Positions 63,101 to 64,000 of a DNA stretch of 64,000 nt are shown piece after piece. The DNA lies in assembly GCF_000775915.1 (NCBI RefSeq), contig NZ_BBLT01000001.1, positions 186,001 to 250,000 on the forward strand, written 5' to 3'. The notes beneath the pieces are model-generated. The model was not told where the DNA came from. It was given only the letters and a program-made list of their open reading frames with translations, and searched no databases. Position numbers and translations under genes: made by a program. Within the stretch, counting starts at the first letter, position 1, and the number at the start of each line of letters is the position of its first letter. Origin of the DNA: Sporocytophaga myxococcoides (GTDB taxonomy: Bacteria > Bacteroidota > Bacteroidia > Cytophagales > Cytophagaceae).

Positions 63101-64000
63101 TACTTTTTCTATTCAAAATTCCTTTAAGGGATTTCTTTTTAACTCTGTTGAACAAATTCATTTTCAGTCTGCAGGGAATCCGTTTTACTCTTTTATTCTC
63201 TTTGAAGAAAAAGCTTCTGTGGCCCGATTAAGAATGACCTTATTCATCAGGAATTCAGAAGCATATAGTCCATTAAGATCTCCTTTTGGTAGCCTTGAGT
63301 TTGATGAGAATACTAATATTCAGGATATCAATTATTTTTTTAAGGAGCTTGACAAATGGCTGGTCTCAAGGAAAATAGAAAAGGTTTTTATTGTTTCTTA
63401 TCCCTATTGCTATAATCAGAAGCATAGTGAAATGGTGACCCATTGTTTTCTGAAAAATGGCTATTTTATTTCTGAATATGATATGAACTTTCATCTTCAG
63501 ATTTCTTCAGATAATTTTGAAAAAAAATTAGATCCTGCCGCTCGCAGAAGGTATGCGAAATTCAAAGATAAATTTCAGTTTTCGATAGAAGAGTCTCCTG
63601 ATATAGAAACTATTTTCAGTTTGATAAAAGAAAACCGTGAGATTAAGGGAAATCCGGTATCTATTACCCCTGAAGTTTTAGGAAATCTTTATTATTCATT
63701 CAAGGAAAATTTTAAATCCTTTTTGTTGAAAGATGGTGAAACACTCATTGGCTCGGCTTTTGGCGTAAGAGTTTCGGAAAATGTTTTGTATTATTACCTT
63801 GCTGCGGATTCTTATGGTTATAAAAAATACAGTCCATCTACTATTATGATTGGGCAAATTTATAACTACTGCCTTCAGGCAGGTATATCAATATTTGATT
63901 TGGGGATAGCAACAAGCAAGAGCGTTCCAAATTTTGGCCTAATAAAATTTAAGCAGAATATGGGAGGAATTGTTTCATTAAAACTCTCCTTTGAAAAAAT
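63081..64000 (+). CDS. GNAT/FemAB-like acyltransferase, N-terminal part (3' end outside window)
   Basis: The frame is open from near 63050 to the window end (about 306 codons after the assumed TTG at 63081, which overlaps the QdtA-like stop by 20 bases; TTG 63078 also possible). NPFYSFILFEEKASVARLRM, SPLRSPFGSLEFDE, KFKDKFQFSIEESPDIETIF, LLKDGETLIGSAFGV, YYYLAADSYGYKKYSPST and FGLIKFKQNMGG show the GNAT-fold pattern of FemAB-like proteins. Likely it transfers an acyl or amino acid group in polysaccharide synthesis, with the upstream sugar ketoisomerase. The stop is not visible. Confidence 0.8.
   Translation, partial: MLFKDDSTFSIQNSFKGFLFNSVEQIHFQSAGNPFYSFILFEEKASVARLRMTLFIRNSEAYSPLRSPFGSLEFDENTNIQDINYFFKELDKWLVSRKIEKVFIVSYPYCYNQKHSEMVTHCFLKNGYFISEYDMNFHLQISSDNFEKKLDPAARRRYAKFKDKFQFSIEESPDIETIFSLIKENREIKGNPVSITPEVLGNLYYSFKENFKSFLLKDGETLIGSAFGVRVSENVLYYYLAADSYGYKKYSPSTIMIGQIYNYCLQAGISIFDLGIATSKSVPNFGLIKFKQNMGGIVSLKLSFEK

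Noticed and set aside
1-64000. CRISPR arrays, insertion sequences, prophage, rRNA or ordinary tRNA genes
   Set aside because: No regularly spaced repeats, transposase or integrase motifs, phage genes or cloverleaf sequences were seen; tmRNA is the only tRNA-like gene.

Overview
The window reads as chromosomal DNA of a Bacteroidota bacterium, most likely order Cytophagales (Sporocytophaga/Cytophaga-like). The reasons are: AT-rich DNA; a secreted RCC1 protein ending in a type IX secretion sorting domain; DUF5686, DUF4173, DUF1361 and DUF2461 families; promoters of the TTG / TAnnTTTG type; few Shine-Dalgarno sequences; many hybrid kinases and single-domain response regulators; and a tmRNA whose tag reads GEESYAMAA. 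The species call is inference. I found no insertion sequence, prophage, CRISPR array, rRNA or ordinary tRNA.

Layout. 1-1530: 3' end of a large sensor kinase and its NarL-type regulator. 2034-7184: two genes for a membrane protein and a winged-helix regulator, then a B12/radical-SAM protein and three membrane proteins; two near-identical promoters with the palindrome ACTTTG-N5-CAAAGT precede the first and third genes. 7362-8705: an ECF41-type sigma factor with its carboxymuconolactone-decarboxylase partner and a TGTCACA promoter element between them. 10109-15796: three-receiver hybrid kinase, CheR and receiver-kinase. 15869-17375: a PrnB-like (pyrrolnitrin-pathway family) enzyme with a small STAS-like protein. 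17787-22455: EF-P, an OmpR-type regulator with Glu at the phospho-acceptor position, tmRNA (ssrA), a DUF481-like protein, a receiver and a 54-aa gene. 22933-26139: T9SS-exported RCC1 protein. 26362-35550: C45 acyltransferase, phenylacetate-CoA-ligase-like enzyme, DUF5686 protein and halogenase-like flavoprotein, which may be part of an aryl-lipid or pigment pathway.

36109-44199: a lipoprotein, small proteins, and branched-chain amino acid genes. An aminotransferase gene is preceded by two tandem leader-peptide attenuators (short ORFs rich in Val/Ile/Leu codons, each followed by a GC-rich terminator), and ilvB-ilvN follow about 2 kb downstream. 44268-52309: diacylglycerol kinase, CHASE3 kinase, NUDIX and thioredoxin-like pair, YpdA with a 58-aa CxxCxGxG protein and glycerate kinase, DJ-1/PfpI protein and a DegQ/HtrA protease. 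52427-62246: AI-2E-type permease, a receiver, a candidate structured RNA (54837-54957, minus strand), site-2 protease, SET protein, two alpha/beta hydrolases, agmatine deiminase plus N-carbamoylputrescine amidase (arginine-derived putrescine route), YigZ and a TPR protein. 62687-64000: a QdtA/FdtA-like sugar ketoisomerase and the start of a GNAT/FemAB-like acyltransferase that runs off the window.

The most distinctive observations are the tandem attenuators, the structured RNA, the PrnB homologue, the receiver without a phosphorylatable Asp, and the twin palindromic promoters. All functional assignments rest on reading motifs by eye; no database search was run.
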